Shown here one piece after another: positions 34,846-45,196 of a stretch of 64,000 nt of DNA; the first letter of the stretch is position 1, and the number at the start of each line of letters is the position of its first letter. This stretch comes from Janthinobacterium sp. ROICE36 (GTDB taxonomy: Bacteria > Pseudomonadota > Gammaproteobacteria > Burkholderiales > Burkholderiaceae_D). The DNA lies in assembly GCF_002869965.1 (NCBI RefSeq), contig NZ_PEBS01000023.1, positions 1 to 64,000 of the forward strand. The letters run 5' to 3'. The translations under genes were made by a program, and so were the position numbers. The notes below the pieces were generated by a model, which had not been told where the DNA came from, made no database searches, and saw only the letters and a list, made by a program, of their open reading frames with translations.

Positions 34846-35274
34846 TTAACGGTGGTATTCGCCGGCCCGTTCAGGCTGATAAACGATTTCTTCGATCTTT
34901 ACCTTCACCACGCCGCCGGGCATGGGCCAGGCGATGCTGTCGCCGACAGACAGGCCCAGCAGTGCACTGCCGACGGGCGCCAGCACGGAAATGCGGTCGG
35001 CCTGGCCTTCCACATCCTTTGGATACACGAGCGTCAGGCAGAATTCCTCCTTGTTTTCCACCGTGAAGCGCACGGTGGAATTCATCGTCACCACGGTGGG
35101 CGGTATTTCTTGCGGCTCGAGCACTTCGGCACGGCCCAGCTCATCGAGCAAGGCGGCCTTGTCCGGCGACAAGTTATTTCCCAAGGCATACAACAACGCT
35201 TCCAGTCGTTCCAGGTCTTGTGACGACAAAATAATTTTTGGTTTTTTTTCCAAGATATCCTCACTATTGATCAT
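34846..35274 (-). CDS. rnk: Rnk, GreA/GreB-like nucleoside diphosphate kinase regulator
   Basis: 142 residues from the ATG of MINSEDILEKK. A short N-terminal coiled segment (SSQDLERLEALLYAL) is followed by the GreA/GreB C-terminal fold (TMNSTVRFT, LAPVGSALLGLSVGDSIAWPMPGG). Rnk binds RNA polymerase and affects Ndk levels. The last strand carries the conserved GDSIAWP segment. Confidence 0.88.
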   Translation of the reverse strand: MINSEDILEKKPKIILSSQDLERLEALLYALGNNLSPDKAALLDELGRAEVLEPQEIPPTVVTMNSTVRFTVENKEEFCLTLVYPKDVEGQADRISVLAPVGSALLGLSVGDSIAWPMPGGVVKVKIEEIVYQPERAGEYHR

Positions 35275-35834
35275 TAGGGCGACGTCCGATTTTGCTGGCG
35301 GCAGTTTACTTGGCCGCGGCAGACAAAACAAACAGCATCAGAACGTCCATCATCTGGGGATTATGGACGAACTCGCGGAGCAAGGCCATAGCGTTCTCGC
35401 ATTCTTCATTAAAATTTATTAAAATCAATGACTTGCAATGGCTCATACAGACAAAAAGTTAATCCCTGCCGTGACGGCTGAAGGCAATCAAGTTATTCTT
35501 CATCACATTTTGTTTACTGTCAGCATGTTTTTAGGGGAAAAAACCCGCCGCTAAAAAAAAGGATTGAAATTCAGATTACATTATTATTAGAAAGACACAC
35601 CCCGCCTTTTCCGCCTGACTTGTCCCCTTGCGTGCGGCTAACAGCCTGCGGCATGGCCAATAAATTGCCGCACGCGCTGTACTTTCACGCTGCGAAATGA
35701 CAAGATGTCGGCCTTAACAACACGTTGAGAGTTCCGGCTCACTTCGGTTTTCATCAGACTGGAACGACAAGTATGGCAGGGCGAGGCGGGATCACACGGG
35801 GCGGCAGCAAGCGGGGCCGGCAGGAGCATGCGTC
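35275..35834. other. 560-base AT-richer gap without a convincing gene
   Basis: Base composition drops sharply around 35390-35600. A 38-codon frame starting MAHTDKKLIPAVTAEG (35438-35554, plus) is present but has no ribosome site. I see no terminator with a proper stem, tRNA or repeat. It is probably the regulatory region for rnk and the GGDEF-EAL gene, or a remnant of insertion. Confidence 0.5.
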
Positions 35835-37727
35835 ATGATGGGGTCACTGATGCTGCCCTCGGTGCAGTTGCGCGGTGACCGGATAGCCAGGCTGAACCTG
35901 CTGGCCGCAGCGGCCATGCTGGCCACGGCCAGCCTGCTGCTGATTCTCTTCCAGTTGTTTTCCCTCCAGACCTCTTTCCAGCGCAACCTGCGCATCCAGG
36001 CCGACATGCTGGCGCCAGCCGCTGCCCAGGCCATGCGCCGGAACGATCGCCTTGCGGCGCAACAGGTCCTCGCTCCCCTCGCCGCCGTGCCGCACATCCG
36101 CCTAGCGCTGCTCTACAGTCCGTATGGCACGCCATTCGCCCGCTACGCACGCAGCGGCAGCGATAGCGCGCCCACCGCGCCGCGTAACGGTCAGCAAATC
36201 GACTACCTGGACGGCAGCGCCGCCATCCTCCGTACCTTGCCCGGCGGCGGCGCCTTGTACTTGCGCGCCAGCCTGGCACCGCTGTTGGGCAGCCTGGCGC
36301 AGTTTGCCGCGTTCACCCTGCTGGTCTGCCTGTGCGCGTTCGGCCTGACATTCCTGATGGTGCGCCGCACGCGCACCGCCGCCCAGCATGCGGAAAACCA
36401 TTTGCACTACCTGGCCCACGTCGACCCTGTTACGCAACTGCCGAACCGCCATGAATTCAACGGTGCCCTGGCCTACGCGCTGGCGCGCGCCGACCGCCAG
36501 GACAGCAGCGTGGGACTGCTGCTGCTGGACCTGGACAACTTCAAGGTCGTCAACGATACGCTGGGCCACCACTGCGGCGACCAGTTGCTGAAACTTGTTG
36601 CCGAGCGCCTGGTGGCAATCCTGCGCGGCACCGACATCATCTGCCGCATCGGCGGCGACGAATTCGTCGTCATCGTCGAACCGGCCGACGACGCCTCGGA
36701 AATGGCCAGCGTGGCGCGCAAGATCCTGGCCGTGCTGGCCACGCCGTTCGCGCTGGAAGGCCACCAGCTGTATGTCAGCGCCAGCATCGGCGTGAGCCTG
36801 TATCCCTTCGATGCGCAGGACGTGGCCACCCTGACGCGCAATGCCGACACGGCCATGTACCACGCCAAGCACCAGGGCAAGAACCGCTACGCCGCGTTCA
36901 AGGCCGAAATGGAATTGCGCGCCCAGCGCCGCCTGCGCATGGAAGCCAACCTGCGCCGCGCCCTGCAAAACGAGGAACTGTATCTGCACTACCAGCCTCA
37001 GATCGACTTGCGCAGCGGGCGTATCGTCGGCGTGGAAGCGCTGATACGCTGGCATTGCCGCGAGATGGGGCAGCTCAGCCCCAGCGAATTCATCCCCGTG
37101 GCCGAGGAAAGCGGCATCATCGTCGGCCTGGGGCGCTGGGTGCTGCAAAGCGCCTGCCGCCAGGCGGCCATCTGGTGCAAGGCCGGCCTGCTCGATTCGC
37201 TCGAACACGTGGCCGTCAACCTGTCGGCCTGCCAGGCGCGCGACCCGGGATTGATGGACGATATCCGCGCCATCCTGGACGAGACGCAGCTGCCGCATGG
37301 CTTGCTGGAGCTGGAAATCACGGAAGGGGTCTTGATGGACAATATCCACGCCAACGTGGAACTGATGCGGCGCCTGCAGGACACGGGCATCCACCTGTCG
37401 ATCGACGATTTCGGCACCGGCTATTCCTCGATGTCCTACCTGAAGCGCCTGCCCATCGACCAGCTGAAAATCGACCGCAGCTTCGTGCACGACCTGCCCG
37501 GCGAGGGCGAAGCCATCGTCACGGCCATCATCGCCATGGCGCACAGCCTGCACCTGAAAGTGGTGGCCGAAGGGGTAGAGACCTTGCAGCAGGTGGAGTT
37601 TTTAAGAAAGGCCGGCTGCGACAATGTGCAGGGCTTTTTCTTTGCGCGCCCCATGACGGCGGCGCAGCTGACGGCATTGCTGCTGGAGCGGCGCGACTGG
37701 AGTACGCGCACCGTCATGACTGCATAA
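35835..37727 (+). CDS. Membrane GGDEF-EAL cyclic-di-GMP protein
   Basis: 630 residues. Two membrane segments (about 20-45 and 155-180) frame a periplasmic sensor of the CHASE8-like type. The GGDEF domain has an intact GGDEF motif at 273-277. The EAL domain has EAL at 401-403 plus EITEG, DDFGTGYSS and KIDRSFV. Both catalytic signatures are present, so it could make or break c-di-GMP. Start is at the first ATG; a second ATG lies 12 bases on (MLPSVQ). Confidence 0.93.
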   Translation: MMGSLMLPSVQLRGDRIARLNLLAAAAMLATASLLLILFQLFSLQTSFQRNLRIQADMLAPAAAQAMRRNDRLAAQQVLAPLAAVPHIRLALLYSPYGTPFARYARSGSDSAPTAPRNGQQIDYLDGSAAILRTLPGGGALYLRASLAPLLGSLAQFAAFTLLVCLCAFGLTFLMVRRTRTAAQHAENHLHYLAHVDPVTQLPNRHEFNGALAYALARADRQDSSVGLLLLDLDNFKVVNDTLGHHCGDQLLKLVAERLVAILRGTDIICRIGGDEFVVIVEPADDASEMASVARKILAVLATPFALEGHQLYVSASIGVSLYPFDAQDVATLTRNADTAMYHAKHQGKNRYAAFKAEMELRAQRRLRMEANLRRALQNEELYLHYQPQIDLRSGRIVGVEALIRWHCREMGQLSPSEFIPVAEESGIIVGLGRWVLQSACRQAAIWCKAGLLDSLEHVAVNLSACQARDPGLMDDIRAILDETQLPHGLLELEITEGVLMDNIHANVELMRRLQDTGIHLSIDDFGTGYSSMSYLKRLPIDQLKIDRSFVHDLPGEGEAIVTAIIAMAHSLHLKVVAEGVETLQQVEFLRKAGCDNVQGFFFARPMTAAQLTALLLERRDWSTRTVMTA

Positions 37728-37753
37728 AAAAAGGCAGAACCGCTGGTTCTGCC
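37726..37753 (-). terminator. Rho-independent terminator of prfC
   Basis: GGCAGAACC (37733-37741) and GGTTCTGCC (37745-37753) form a 9-bp stem with a 3-base loop. On the minus strand the stem is followed by a run of seven Ts, and it lies just after the prfC stop. It may also serve the converging GGDEF-EAL gene. Confidence 0.85.
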
Positions 37754-37775
37754 TCTCAAGCTTACTGCAGATGCA

Positions 37776-39464
37776 TCAAGCCAGCTTGGCCGAGTGTTCC
37801 CGCGTCGCATGGAACGTCAGCTTCGGCCAACGCTCTTCCGTCAGCCGCAGGTTGACACCCGACGTGGCCAGGTAAGCCATGTTGCCGGCCGCATCGTAGG
37901 CCACGTTGTGGCCCAGCGCGTTTTCGAAGTCCTGCAGGATGCGCTTGTCGTCGCAGCTGACCCAGCGCGCGCTGCTGATGCTGGTGCCCTCGAACACGGC
38001 GTCGACGCCATACTCGTTGAGCAAACGGCTGGCCACCACTTCGAACTGCAGCACGCCGACGGCGCCCAGTACCAGTTCGCCACCCTGCACCGGCTTGAAC
38101 ACTTGCACTGCGCCCTCTTCGCCCAGCTGCTGCAAGCCCTTGTGCAACTGCTTGATCTTCAGCGGATTACGGATGCGCACGGAGCGGAAGAAGTCCGGCG
38201 CAAAGTACGGAATACCCGTAAAGGTCAGCATCTCGCCTTCGGAAAAACTGTCGCCGATCTGCATGTTGCCGTGATTCGGCAAGCCGATGATGTCGCCCGC
38301 GTACGCTTCTTCCACCTGTTCGCGCGACGATGCCATGAAGGTCACCACGTTCGACACCTTGATCTCGCGCCCCAGGCGCAAGTGCCTGACCTTCATGCCG
38401 CGCTCAAAACGTCCCGAACATACGCGCAAAAAGGCGATGCGGTCGCGGTGGGCCGGGTCCATATTCGCCTGGATCTTGAAGACGAAGCCGGTGAACGGCT
38501 GCTCGGACGGCGCCACCGAGCGCACGGTCGCGTCGCGCTCGCGCGGTGCCGGCGCCCAGTCGACCAGCGCGGAGAGAATCTCGCGCACGCCGAAGTTGTT
38601 GATGGCCGAACCGAAGAACACTGGCGTCTGCACGCCAGAGAGGAACTCCTCCAGGTTGAACGGGTTCGATGCACCGTGCACCAGTTCCACTTCCATGCGC
38701 AACTGGTCCATCTCCAGCGGGAACATCTCCTGCAGGCGCGGGTTGTCGATGCCCCTGATGATTTCGAAGGCACCATCGGCTTTTTCTTCGCCGGCCTTGA
38801 ACAGCATGATCTCGTCGTTCAGCAGGTGATACACGCCGCGGAAATTCTTGCCCATGCCGATAGGCCAGGTGACGGGCGCGCACTGGATCTTCAGGACCGA
38901 TTCGAGTTCGTCGAGCAGGTCCAGCGGATCGCGCGTCTCGCGGTCCATCTTGTTCATGAAGGTGACGATGGGCGTGTTGCGCATGCGGCACACGGCCAGC
39001 AGCTTGATCGTCTGCGCTTCCACGCCCTTGGCCGCATCGATCACCATCAGCGCCGAGTCGACTGCCGTCAGCACGCGGTAGGTATCTTCCGAGAAGTCCT
39101 GGTGGCCCGGGGTGTCGAGCAGGTTGACGACGTGGTCGCGGAATTCGAACTGCATCACCGAGGACGCGACGGAAATGCCGCGCTGCTTCTCGATCTCCAT
39201 CCAGTCCGACGTCGCGTGGCGGCCCGATTTACGCGCCTTGACGGTACCGGCCATCTGGATCGCGCCGGAGAACAACAGCAGTTTTTCCGTCAGCGTGGTT
39301 TTACCCGCATCCGGGTGGGAAATGATGCCGAAGGTGCGGCGGCGCTGCACTTCGCGCGCGATCACGGCAGGCGCCTTGCTGCTGGCTGACGCTGCGGCGC
39401 TGTCCGCATTGTCGCTGGAATCGGGGGTAGTGATGTCGTTCTCGTTGGCCATATTGGTGACCAT
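37776..39464 (-). CDS. prfC: Peptide chain release factor 3
   Basis: 562 residues from ATG at 39464, which has GAGGG about 8 bases upstream. G-domain motifs are [25 protein letters not shown] and FMNKMDR, and the RF3-specific C-terminal domains follow. Relative to E. coli RF3 there is an N-terminal extension of about 30 mostly Ser/Asp/Ala residues. RF3 is the GTPase that recycles RF1/RF2 from the ribosome. Confidence 0.95.
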   Translation of the reverse strand: MVTNMANENDITTPDSSDNADSAAASASSKAPAVIAREVQRRRTFGIISHPDAGKTTLTEKLLLFSGAIQMAGTVKARKSGRHATSDWMEIEKQRGISVASSVMQFEFRDHVVNLLDTPGHQDFSEDTYRVLTAVDSALMVIDAAKGVEAQTIKLLAVCRMRNTPIVTFMNKMDRETRDPLDLLDELESVLKIQCAPVTWPIGMGKNFRGVYHLLNDEIMLFKAGEEKADGAFEIIRGIDNPRLQEMFPLEMDQLRMEVELVHGASNPFNLEEFLSGVQTPVFFGSAINNFGVREILSALVDWAPAPRERDATVRSVAPSEQPFTGFVFKIQANMDPAHRDRIAFLRVCSGRFERGMKVRHLRLGREIKVSNVVTFMASSREQVEEAYAGDIIGLPNHGNMQIGDSFSEGEMLTFTGIPYFAPDFFRSVRIRNPLKIKQLHKGLQQLGEEGAVQVFKPVQGGELVLGAVGVLQFEVVASRLLNEYGVDAVFEGTSISSARWVSCDDKRILQDFENALGHNVAYDAAGNMAYLATSGVNLRLTEERWPKLTFHATREHSAKLA

Positions 39465-39626
39465 AATATGGCCCTCGCAAAAAACCCTCGATTTTACAGA
39501 AGGATCGCCCTTCCGTGTGAACTGCTTCACTCTGGCGAAAAGCAAAATCGCCCACTTCATCAAGGGGTAACAATCCGCAGGCAACATTGCATTGCAGAAA
39601 TGTTGTCACCCTACCCTGGAAACCCG

Positions 39627-41684
39627 ATGAAAATCCTCCTCACTCCCGCCATCCGACTCATGCAGCGCTTGCGCCTGCTGCCCAAATTCATGCTTGTCTG
39701 CCTGGTCTTCCTGCTGCCGCTGGCGCTGGCAACCACCCTGCTGATCTCGGAGCTGGGCAAGTCACTGGCCCAGGCGCAGGATGCGCAGCGGGGCGTGGCC
39801 TATGTGCGCCAGTTGCAGGAAGGCACGCGGCTACTGCAGCAGCGGCGCGGCCTGGAGCACTTGCGCCTGAGCGGCAAGGCGGGCATGGACAACTCGGCCC
39901 TGAATGCGCGCATCACGGCCGCGCTGGCATCCCTGGGGCGCTTGCCGGCAGGCGCTGGCCTGCCCCAGGCGACCGAGCTGACGAAGCAGTGGCAAGCCCT
40001 GTTGGGCCGCCAGGCGGGCCTCGCGGCGCGCGACAGCTACGCGGCGCACACGGCGCTGCTGCGCCAGGCGGCCAGACTGGGCCAGCTGGTGGCCGACCGT
40101 TCCCACCTGAGCCTGGACCCGGATGCGGGCGCCAACCACCTGAGCGCCGTCTTCACGGCCACCCTGCCCGACCTGGCTGAAAGCCTGTCCGACATCGCCG
40201 GGCGCGGCGCCGCCTACATCGACACGGGCCTGTTCGAAGCGAACGAAGACCAGCTCGTCAACGCCAACGCCCTGATCGCGCGCCACGAACTGGAACGCCT
40301 GCCGGCCCGCTTCGACGAAATCATCGCCGCCAAGCCGGCCTTGCGCGCCAGCCTGCAAGGGGCGCTGAACGCCGTGCCGACCGCGCTGGCCTTCCTCGAT
40401 CGCAGCAAGAATGAAGCGACGAATTCCTACGACCAGACCTCGGGCGCGCAATTCCACGCGGCCGGCATGCAAGCCATCGACACCTTGCACGCGCTCTCGA
40501 TCGCCTCGGCCACCGCCCTGGACGGCTTGCTGGCGCAGCGCATCGCCCGCGACGAGACGCGCCGCGCCCTGATCCTGGCGGCCATGCTGCTGGTGCTGCT
40601 GGCCGCCGCCTACCTGTGCGCGGGCTTCTATGCCGCGTTTGCGCGCGACGTGACGCAATTGCGCGTGGCCGTCGGCGCGGCGGCGGCGGGCGACCTGTCG
40701 CAGCGCATCAGCTCGCAGGCACACGACGAAATCGGCGACCTGGTACGCGACTTCGGCGCCATGACGCACGGCCTGGCCACCCTGGTGCAGGAAATCCGCG
40801 GCGGCGCGGCCGTCATCGCCGCCGCCGGCGCCGATATCGCCCAGGGCAATGCCGCCCTGTCCGGCCGCACGGCCACGCAAGCAGACGCGCTGGGCGCCAC
40901 CGTCGACTCGATGCGCGAGCTGACGGCCACCGTGGGCCGCAATGAAGCCCATGTAGGAAAGGGGCGCACCCTGGTGGCGACAGCGGCCGACGTGGCCCTG
41001 CGCGGCGGCCAGACGGTGGGCGCCGTGGTCGAGACCATGGCCTCGATCAAGGCCAGTTCGCACAAGATCGTCGACATCATCGGCGTCATCAACGGCATCG
41101 CCTTCCAGACGAATATCCTGGCCTTGAATGCAGCCGTGGAAGCGGCACGCGCGGGCGAGCAAGGACGGGGCTTTGCCGTCGTCGCGTCCGAAGTGCGCAG
41201 CCTGGCGCAGCGCTCGAACGAGGCGGCGCTGGAAATCAAGCGCCTGATCGGCGATTCCGTCGCCACCGTCGATGCGGGAGGCGACCTCGTCAATGCCGCC
41301 GGCAACACCATGCGGCAAGTCGTCGATGCGGTGCAGCAAGTGGCCGTGGTGATCGGGCGCATCAGCAGCGCCGGCGCCGAGCAGAATGGCGAGATCGCCC
41401 GCATCAATCAGGCGCTGGCGCAAATCGATGACATGACGCGCCAGAATGCAGGCCTGGTCGACGAGGCGCGCGCCGGTTCGCAGCGCCTGCACCAGGAAGG
41501 CGCGGCGCTGACGCAGGCCGTCAGCCGCTTCCGCCTGGACGAACACGAGATGCCTGGCGCGCGCCAGGCGAGCGCCAACAGCGTGCGCGAGGGCTTGCCC
41601 AGCGTGCGTCCGGCCGGCCTGTGGAGCGCGAATAAACCGCGCGTCATATCACAAAATCGCGCAGAACGGCGCAAGGCTAGCTAA
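39627..41684 (+). CDS. Methyl-accepting chemotaxis protein
   Basis: 685 residues. A membrane segment at about 22-43, a periplasmic helical sensor to about 310, then a second membrane segment (ILAAMLLVLLAAAYLCAGF), a HAMP domain and the signalling helical hairpin with the conserved tip GVINGIAFQTNILALNAAVEAARAGEQG. No pentapeptide tether for CheR is at the C-terminus. Ligand unknown. Confidence 0.94.
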   Translation: MKILLTPAIRLMQRLRLLPKFMLVCLVFLLPLALATTLLISELGKSLAQAQDAQRGVAYVRQLQEGTRLLQQRRGLEHLRLSGKAGMDNSALNARITAALASLGRLPAGAGLPQATELTKQWQALLGRQAGLAARDSYAAHTALLRQAARLGQLVADRSHLSLDPDAGANHLSAVFTATLPDLAESLSDIAGRGAAYIDTGLFEANEDQLVNANALIARHELERLPARFDEIIAAKPALRASLQGALNAVPTALAFLDRSKNEATNSYDQTSGAQFHAAGMQAIDTLHALSIASATALDGLLAQRIARDETRRALILAAMLLVLLAAAYLCAGFYAAFARDVTQLRVAVGAAAAGDLSQRISSQAHDEIGDLVRDFGAMTHGLATLVQEIRGGAAVIAAAGADIAQGNAALSGRTATQADALGATVDSMRELTATVGRNEAHVGKGRTLVATAADVALRGGQTVGAVVETMASIKASSHKIVDIIGVINGIAFQTNILALNAAVEAARAGEQGRGFAVVASEVRSLAQRSNEAALEIKRLIGDSVATVDAGGDLVNAAGNTMRQVVDAVQQVAVVIGRISSAGAEQNGEIARINQALAQIDDMTRQNAGLVDEARAGSQRLHQEGAALTQAVSRFRLDEHEMPGARQASANSVREGLPSVRPAGLWSANKPRVISQNRAERRKAS

Positions 41685-41738
41685 GCTAAAGTGTGCGCGT
41701 AGGACAAGGACTACAATTTCGCCTCAAAGGAGACTACA

Positions 41739-41771
41739 AAGTGGCGACTGCTAATCTTATGTTCGCCACTT
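41739..41771 (+). promoter_or_regulatory. Hairpin overlapping a GTG micro-ORF upstream of the Crp-like gene
   Basis: AAGTGGCGA (41739-41747) pairs perfectly with TCGCCACTT (41763-41771). The same stretch encodes a 14-codon frame starting GTG at 41741, with AAAGGAG seven bases upstream, ending TAA at 41785. A leader peptide whose translation opens the hairpin is possible. It lies 140 bases before the Crp/Fnr-like start. Confidence 0.4.
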
Positions 41772-41910
41772 ACATAAGCTTTTAAAGTAACTACATCGCG
41801 ATCTGCACCGCGCGGTCGACAAAAATGCTGTTACCACTAGGCTACGGCAACTTTTTTTGACCAGCAACGCGGCAGTCGCACTCCGATGTAAAAAGCCTGT
41901 GAGGAATACT

Positions 41911-42720
41911 ATGAACCATACTCAACTTAGCACCCCGGTCCGGAAAAACCAGTTGCTGCCGCGCGCCATGCCGGCGGCCGGACGGGAAATCAAGCTTGCG
42001 TCGCGGGTTAGCCTCAGCAGTGCCCAACAGAATGAATTGCTGGCCGCCCTGCCGCGCGCCGCGCTCGAATCGCTGTTCGAAGACCTGGAACTGGTGGAAC
42101 TGCCTTTCGGCAAGGAACTGTATGCCTACGGCAATAACCTGGATTACAGCTACTTCCCCACCACCGCCATCATTTCCTTGCTGTATGTGATGGAAGACGG
42201 CGCCACCACGGAAATCGCTGTCGTCGGCCATGAAGGCGTGGCCGGTGCTTCGCTGCTGGCGGGCGAGCGCGCCATGTGCACGGCCGTCGTGCAAAGCGCC
42301 GGCTACGGTTACCGCCTCAAAACGCAAAGCTTGCGCGATGCGTTCAACCAGGGCGGCGCCCTGCCCCAGCTGCTGATGCGCTACACCAATGCCCTGTTTG
42401 CGCAAATGGCGCAAAATGCCGTCGGCGGCCGCCACAGTTCAATCGAGCAAAAGCTGTGTCGCTGGCTGCTGGACCGCCTGGACCGTTCGCCATCAAACGA
42501 ACTCAAAGTGACGCAAGAGCTCATTTCCATCATGCTGGGCGTACGCCGCGAAAGCATCACGGCCGCTGCCGGCAAGCTGCAGGAAGAAGGCTTGATCCAC
42601 TATCGCCGCGGCAATATCACGGTACTGGACCGCGCCGGCCTGGAATGCTATGCGGGCGAGTGTTACAAGGTGGCCAAGACGGAATACGACCGTTTGCTGC
42701 GCGACGTAGCACGCTGCTGA
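41911..42720 (+). CDS. Crp/Fnr-family transcriptional regulator
   Basis: 269 residues from the ATG of MNHTQLSTPV, which has GAGGAA upstream. A cyclic-nucleotide-binding-like domain is at about 45-160. The C-terminal winged helix (VTQELISIMLGVRRESITAAAGKL) is at about 200-235. The cAMP-contact Arg/Glu signature is not obvious, so the signal is probably something else. No iron-sulfur Cys cluster is seen. Confidence 0.88.
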   Translation: MNHTQLSTPVRKNQLLPRAMPAAGREIKLASRVSLSSAQQNELLAALPRAALESLFEDLELVELPFGKELYAYGNNLDYSYFPTTAIISLLYVMEDGATTEIAVVGHEGVAGASLLAGERAMCTAVVQSAGYGYRLKTQSLRDAFNQGGALPQLLMRYTNALFAQMAQNAVGGRHSSIEQKLCRWLLDRLDRSPSNELKVTQELISIMLGVRRESITAAAGKLQEEGLIHYRRGNITVLDRAGLECYAGECYKVAKTEYDRLLRDVARC

Positions 42721-42752
42721 TCGGCGGTGCTGCATGATCATGCAGCATCATC

Positions 42753-42788
42753 AAAAAAATGGCCGGGCTGCATGCCCGGCCATTTTTT
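42753..42788. terminator. Bidirectional rho-independent terminator
   Basis: ATGGCCGGGC (42759-42768) pairs with GCCCGGCCAT (42774-42783), with A-run and T-run on the two sides. It serves the Crp-like gene (plus) and the histidine kinase gene (minus). Confidence 0.9.
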
Positions 42789-42801
42789 CATCCCTGCACA
42801 G

Positions 42802-44229
42802 TCAAACGCTGGCGTCTTCGTCGATCTCTTCCGGCTCCGGCGTCAGCGGCAGCGGAATCACGGCTTCCACGCACGTGCCCCTGCCTTCCGGCCCCTGGCG
42901 CACGGTCAGAGTGCCGCCCAGCAGCAGAGCCCGCTCGCGCATGCCCAGCAAACCGTGCGACATGGGTTTTTGCAGTGCATCTTCGGTAATGCCGATGCCG
43001 TCGTCGATCACGCGCAGCACCAGGCCGTGTTCATTGCGTTTCAATGTCACGCTGACCATGCCGGCGCGCGCATATTTGAGGATATTCGTCAGCGATTCCT
43101 GGACGATGCGGAACAGGGCGATCGTCAGGGTAGCTTCGCGGTTGTCGATATTGATGGCCACGTCCGTTTCGCAACGAACCGAGCTCATGCGAGAAAAATC
43201 TTCGCAATAGCTTTCGATGGCGGCGCACAGGCCCAGGTTGTCCAGCAGGCTGGGGCGCAAATCCTCGACGATGCGGCGCTTCAGTTCCACCGTTTCCAGC
43301 AGGGTGGCCTTGGCGTGGCGCAATTGTGCCGCCAGTTCCGGCTGCGTGTGCTCCAGTTGCTGCGTGACGGCGCCCAGGTCCATGCTGATCGACGTCAAAT
43401 TGGCGCCCAGCTCATCGTGCAGCTCACGCGCCAGGCGCGCCTTCTCCACTTCATTGACACTGATCAAATGGCGCGACAGCACAGATAACTGCTCCGTGCG
43501 CTTGCTGACCGTCGATTCCAGGGTGTCGTTGGCATTTTGCAGGGCATACTCGACGGCCGCGCGGTTCTGGAAGCTGCGCCGCACCAGCTGGTAAAACATG
43601 ATCAATACGAGGATGGCCAGGGCGTTGATGCCTATGCCGAGCAGCACAGCTTTCTGGTACTCATGATAAAAGGCGGCGCTGCCGGACGACAGCGCTTCAT
43701 TCTGTTCACGCGTCATGATCACCACCTGCAGGCGGATTTCGTCCATGGTGGCGCGGTCGTCGGTCACGCGCGAGATATTGACGATTTCGGCCAGCCCGCC
43801 CTGCTTGTAGACTTCGATCGACTCTTGCAGCATCGACATCTTGCGACGGATCAAGCTTTTCAGCTGGGCCAGGTTCTTCAGCTGGGTAGGACTGCCTGCC
43901 AGCAAGGTTTGCAGTTCGTTGAATTCGTTTTCGATTTCCGTGGCAGCCGTCTTCGACGGGCCCAGGTAGATTTCGGAGCCGGAAATGAAATAGCCGCGCA
44001 AGCTGCTTTCCGCATCCAGCACGAGCACATTCAAATACTGCAGGCGGTCCGCCACGCGGGCACTCTGGCTGAGCAAGGCGTTCGTGCCCTTCAGCGATTG
44101 CAGATTATGATAGAGACTGAAACCATTGAGTACAAGCAACAAGGCGCAAGTGACGCACAGGATGGTTTTGTACAGGGGCAGGCGGTGATTCGGGGCCGGT
44201 TCAGCGGTGAAATACATCCTGGTGTGCAT
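42802..44229 (-). CDS. CHASE3-type sensor histidine kinase (NarX/UhpB class)
   Basis: 475 residues from ATG at 44229; an ATG at 44217 is an alternative. A membrane segment near residue 20-40 (ILCVTCALLLVLNGFSL) and another near 205-225 bracket a CHASE3-like periplasmic helical sensor. A coiled segment leads to the HisKA_3 box with the phosphorylated His in ARELHDELGANL. The HATPase_c domain has DDGIGI and GLLGMRERA. It pairs with the NarL-type regulator encoded upstream. Confidence 0.92.
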   Translation of the reverse strand: MHTRMYFTAEPAPNHRLPLYKTILCVTCALLLVLNGFSLYHNLQSLKGTNALLSQSARVADRLQYLNVLVLDAESSLRGYFISGSEIYLGPSKTAATEIENEFNELQTLLAGSPTQLKNLAQLKSLIRRKMSMLQESIEVYKQGGLAEIVNISRVTDDRATMDEIRLQVVIMTREQNEALSSGSAAFYHEYQKAVLLGIGINALAILVLIMFYQLVRRSFQNRAAVEYALQNANDTLESTVSKRTEQLSVLSRHLISVNEVEKARLARELHDELGANLTSISMDLGAVTQQLEHTQPELAAQLRHAKATLLETVELKRRIVEDLRPSLLDNLGLCAAIESYCEDFSRMSSVRCETDVAINIDNREATLTIALFRIVQESLTNILKYARAGMVSVTLKRNEHGLVLRVIDDGIGITEDALQKPMSHGLLGMRERALLLGGTLTVRQGPEGRGTCVEAVIPLPLTPEPEEIDEDASV

Positions 44230-44362
44230 CCTTAGCAAGGTTCGGCGCGGGAGAAAGCGCCGGCGCCGGCCAATTATAATCCTCGCTACAGACTGCTGCA
44301 CTGCACAAGTCGTGCCCCGCTAGCTGGCTGAGCGATCATGCTGCCATGATCGCACTGCTGCG

Positions 44363-44995
44363 CTAGTCAAGCAAATTGTTTTTCATTGCGTAATAGGTCA
44401 AGTCGCTGTTCGATTGCAAGCCCATTTTTTCCATGATGCGCGTACGGTAAGTACTCACCGTCTTGATGCTCAGCGACAAGGCCACGCCGATATCGGACAC
44501 GGTGGCGCCACGCGCCAGGCGCAGGAAGACCTGGAATTCGCGGTCCGACAATTCCGTATGCAGGGCGGCATTCGTATCGCGGTCGAACGATTGCGCCAGC
44601 AGTTCGCCCACGGTGGAACTGACGTAGCGACGCCCCTGGAACACGGTGCGCACGGCCGTCATCAGCTCATCGGCTTCACATTCCTTGTTCAGATAGCCAT
44701 TCGCGCCCATCTTGAACAGGTTCAATGCGTATTGCTGCGCGGGATAGCCACTGAGTATCAGCACGGGCAACTCCGGCTGGCCCTGACGGATCGTGCGCAA
44801 GGTATCGATGCCGCTCTGATCGGGCATGGCGATATCGAGCAACAGCACATCGCAAATTTCGCGGCGAGCGATATCGAGCGCTTCACGCCCCGTACCGGCT
44901 TCCGCCACCACACTGAAATCGCTTGACGACGAAAAAATCTGTTTGAATCCAGCTCGTACTATTTGGTGATCATCACAAATGGCAACGCGTATCAT
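44363..44995 (-). CDS. NarL/FixJ-family response regulator
   Basis: 210 residues. The receiver domain has the acidic pair CDDH, phospho-acceptor Asp in DVLLLDIAMPDQSG and Lys in YLNKE. The LuxR-type helix-turn-helix is at the C-terminus (LARGATVSDIGVALSLSIKTVSTYR). It lies upstream of the histidine kinase in the same direction with a 133-base gap, so they form a two-component system. Target genes are not evident. Confidence 0.93.
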   Translation of the reverse strand: MIRVAICDDHQIVRAGFKQIFSSSSDFSVVAEAGTGREALDIARREICDVLLLDIAMPDQSGIDTLRTIRQGQPELPVLILSGYPAQQYALNLFKMGANGYLNKECEADELMTAVRTVFQGRRYVSSTVGELLAQSFDRDTNAALHTELSDREFQVFLRLARGATVSDIGVALSLSIKTVSTYRTRIMEKMGLQSNSDLTYYAMKNNLLD

Positions 44996-45196
44996 TGTTT
45001 CCCCTTAAATTTTCCTGGCCTGGGAAAGACTGCCGGAACCTGCATGCTGCTCCGGATTAGCGTCACTAACAAAAACGCAACATTAACATTATATTCAAAA
45101 TATGGCGCGCCGCAGGCTACCGGCAGCGCCCGGACAGCAAGTCCGCGCAATATAGTCAGCCGGTATCGGACAACCCGACCTATATTGGTACAAATC

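Noticed and set aside
35438..35554. A 38-codon plus-strand frame starting MAHTDKKLIP
   Set aside because: No Shine-Dalgarno and no protein-like feature. Kept only as a note under the gap.
35638..35754. Small minus-strand frame starting MKTEVSRNSQ
   Set aside because: No ribosome site and no recognisable family; probably chance.
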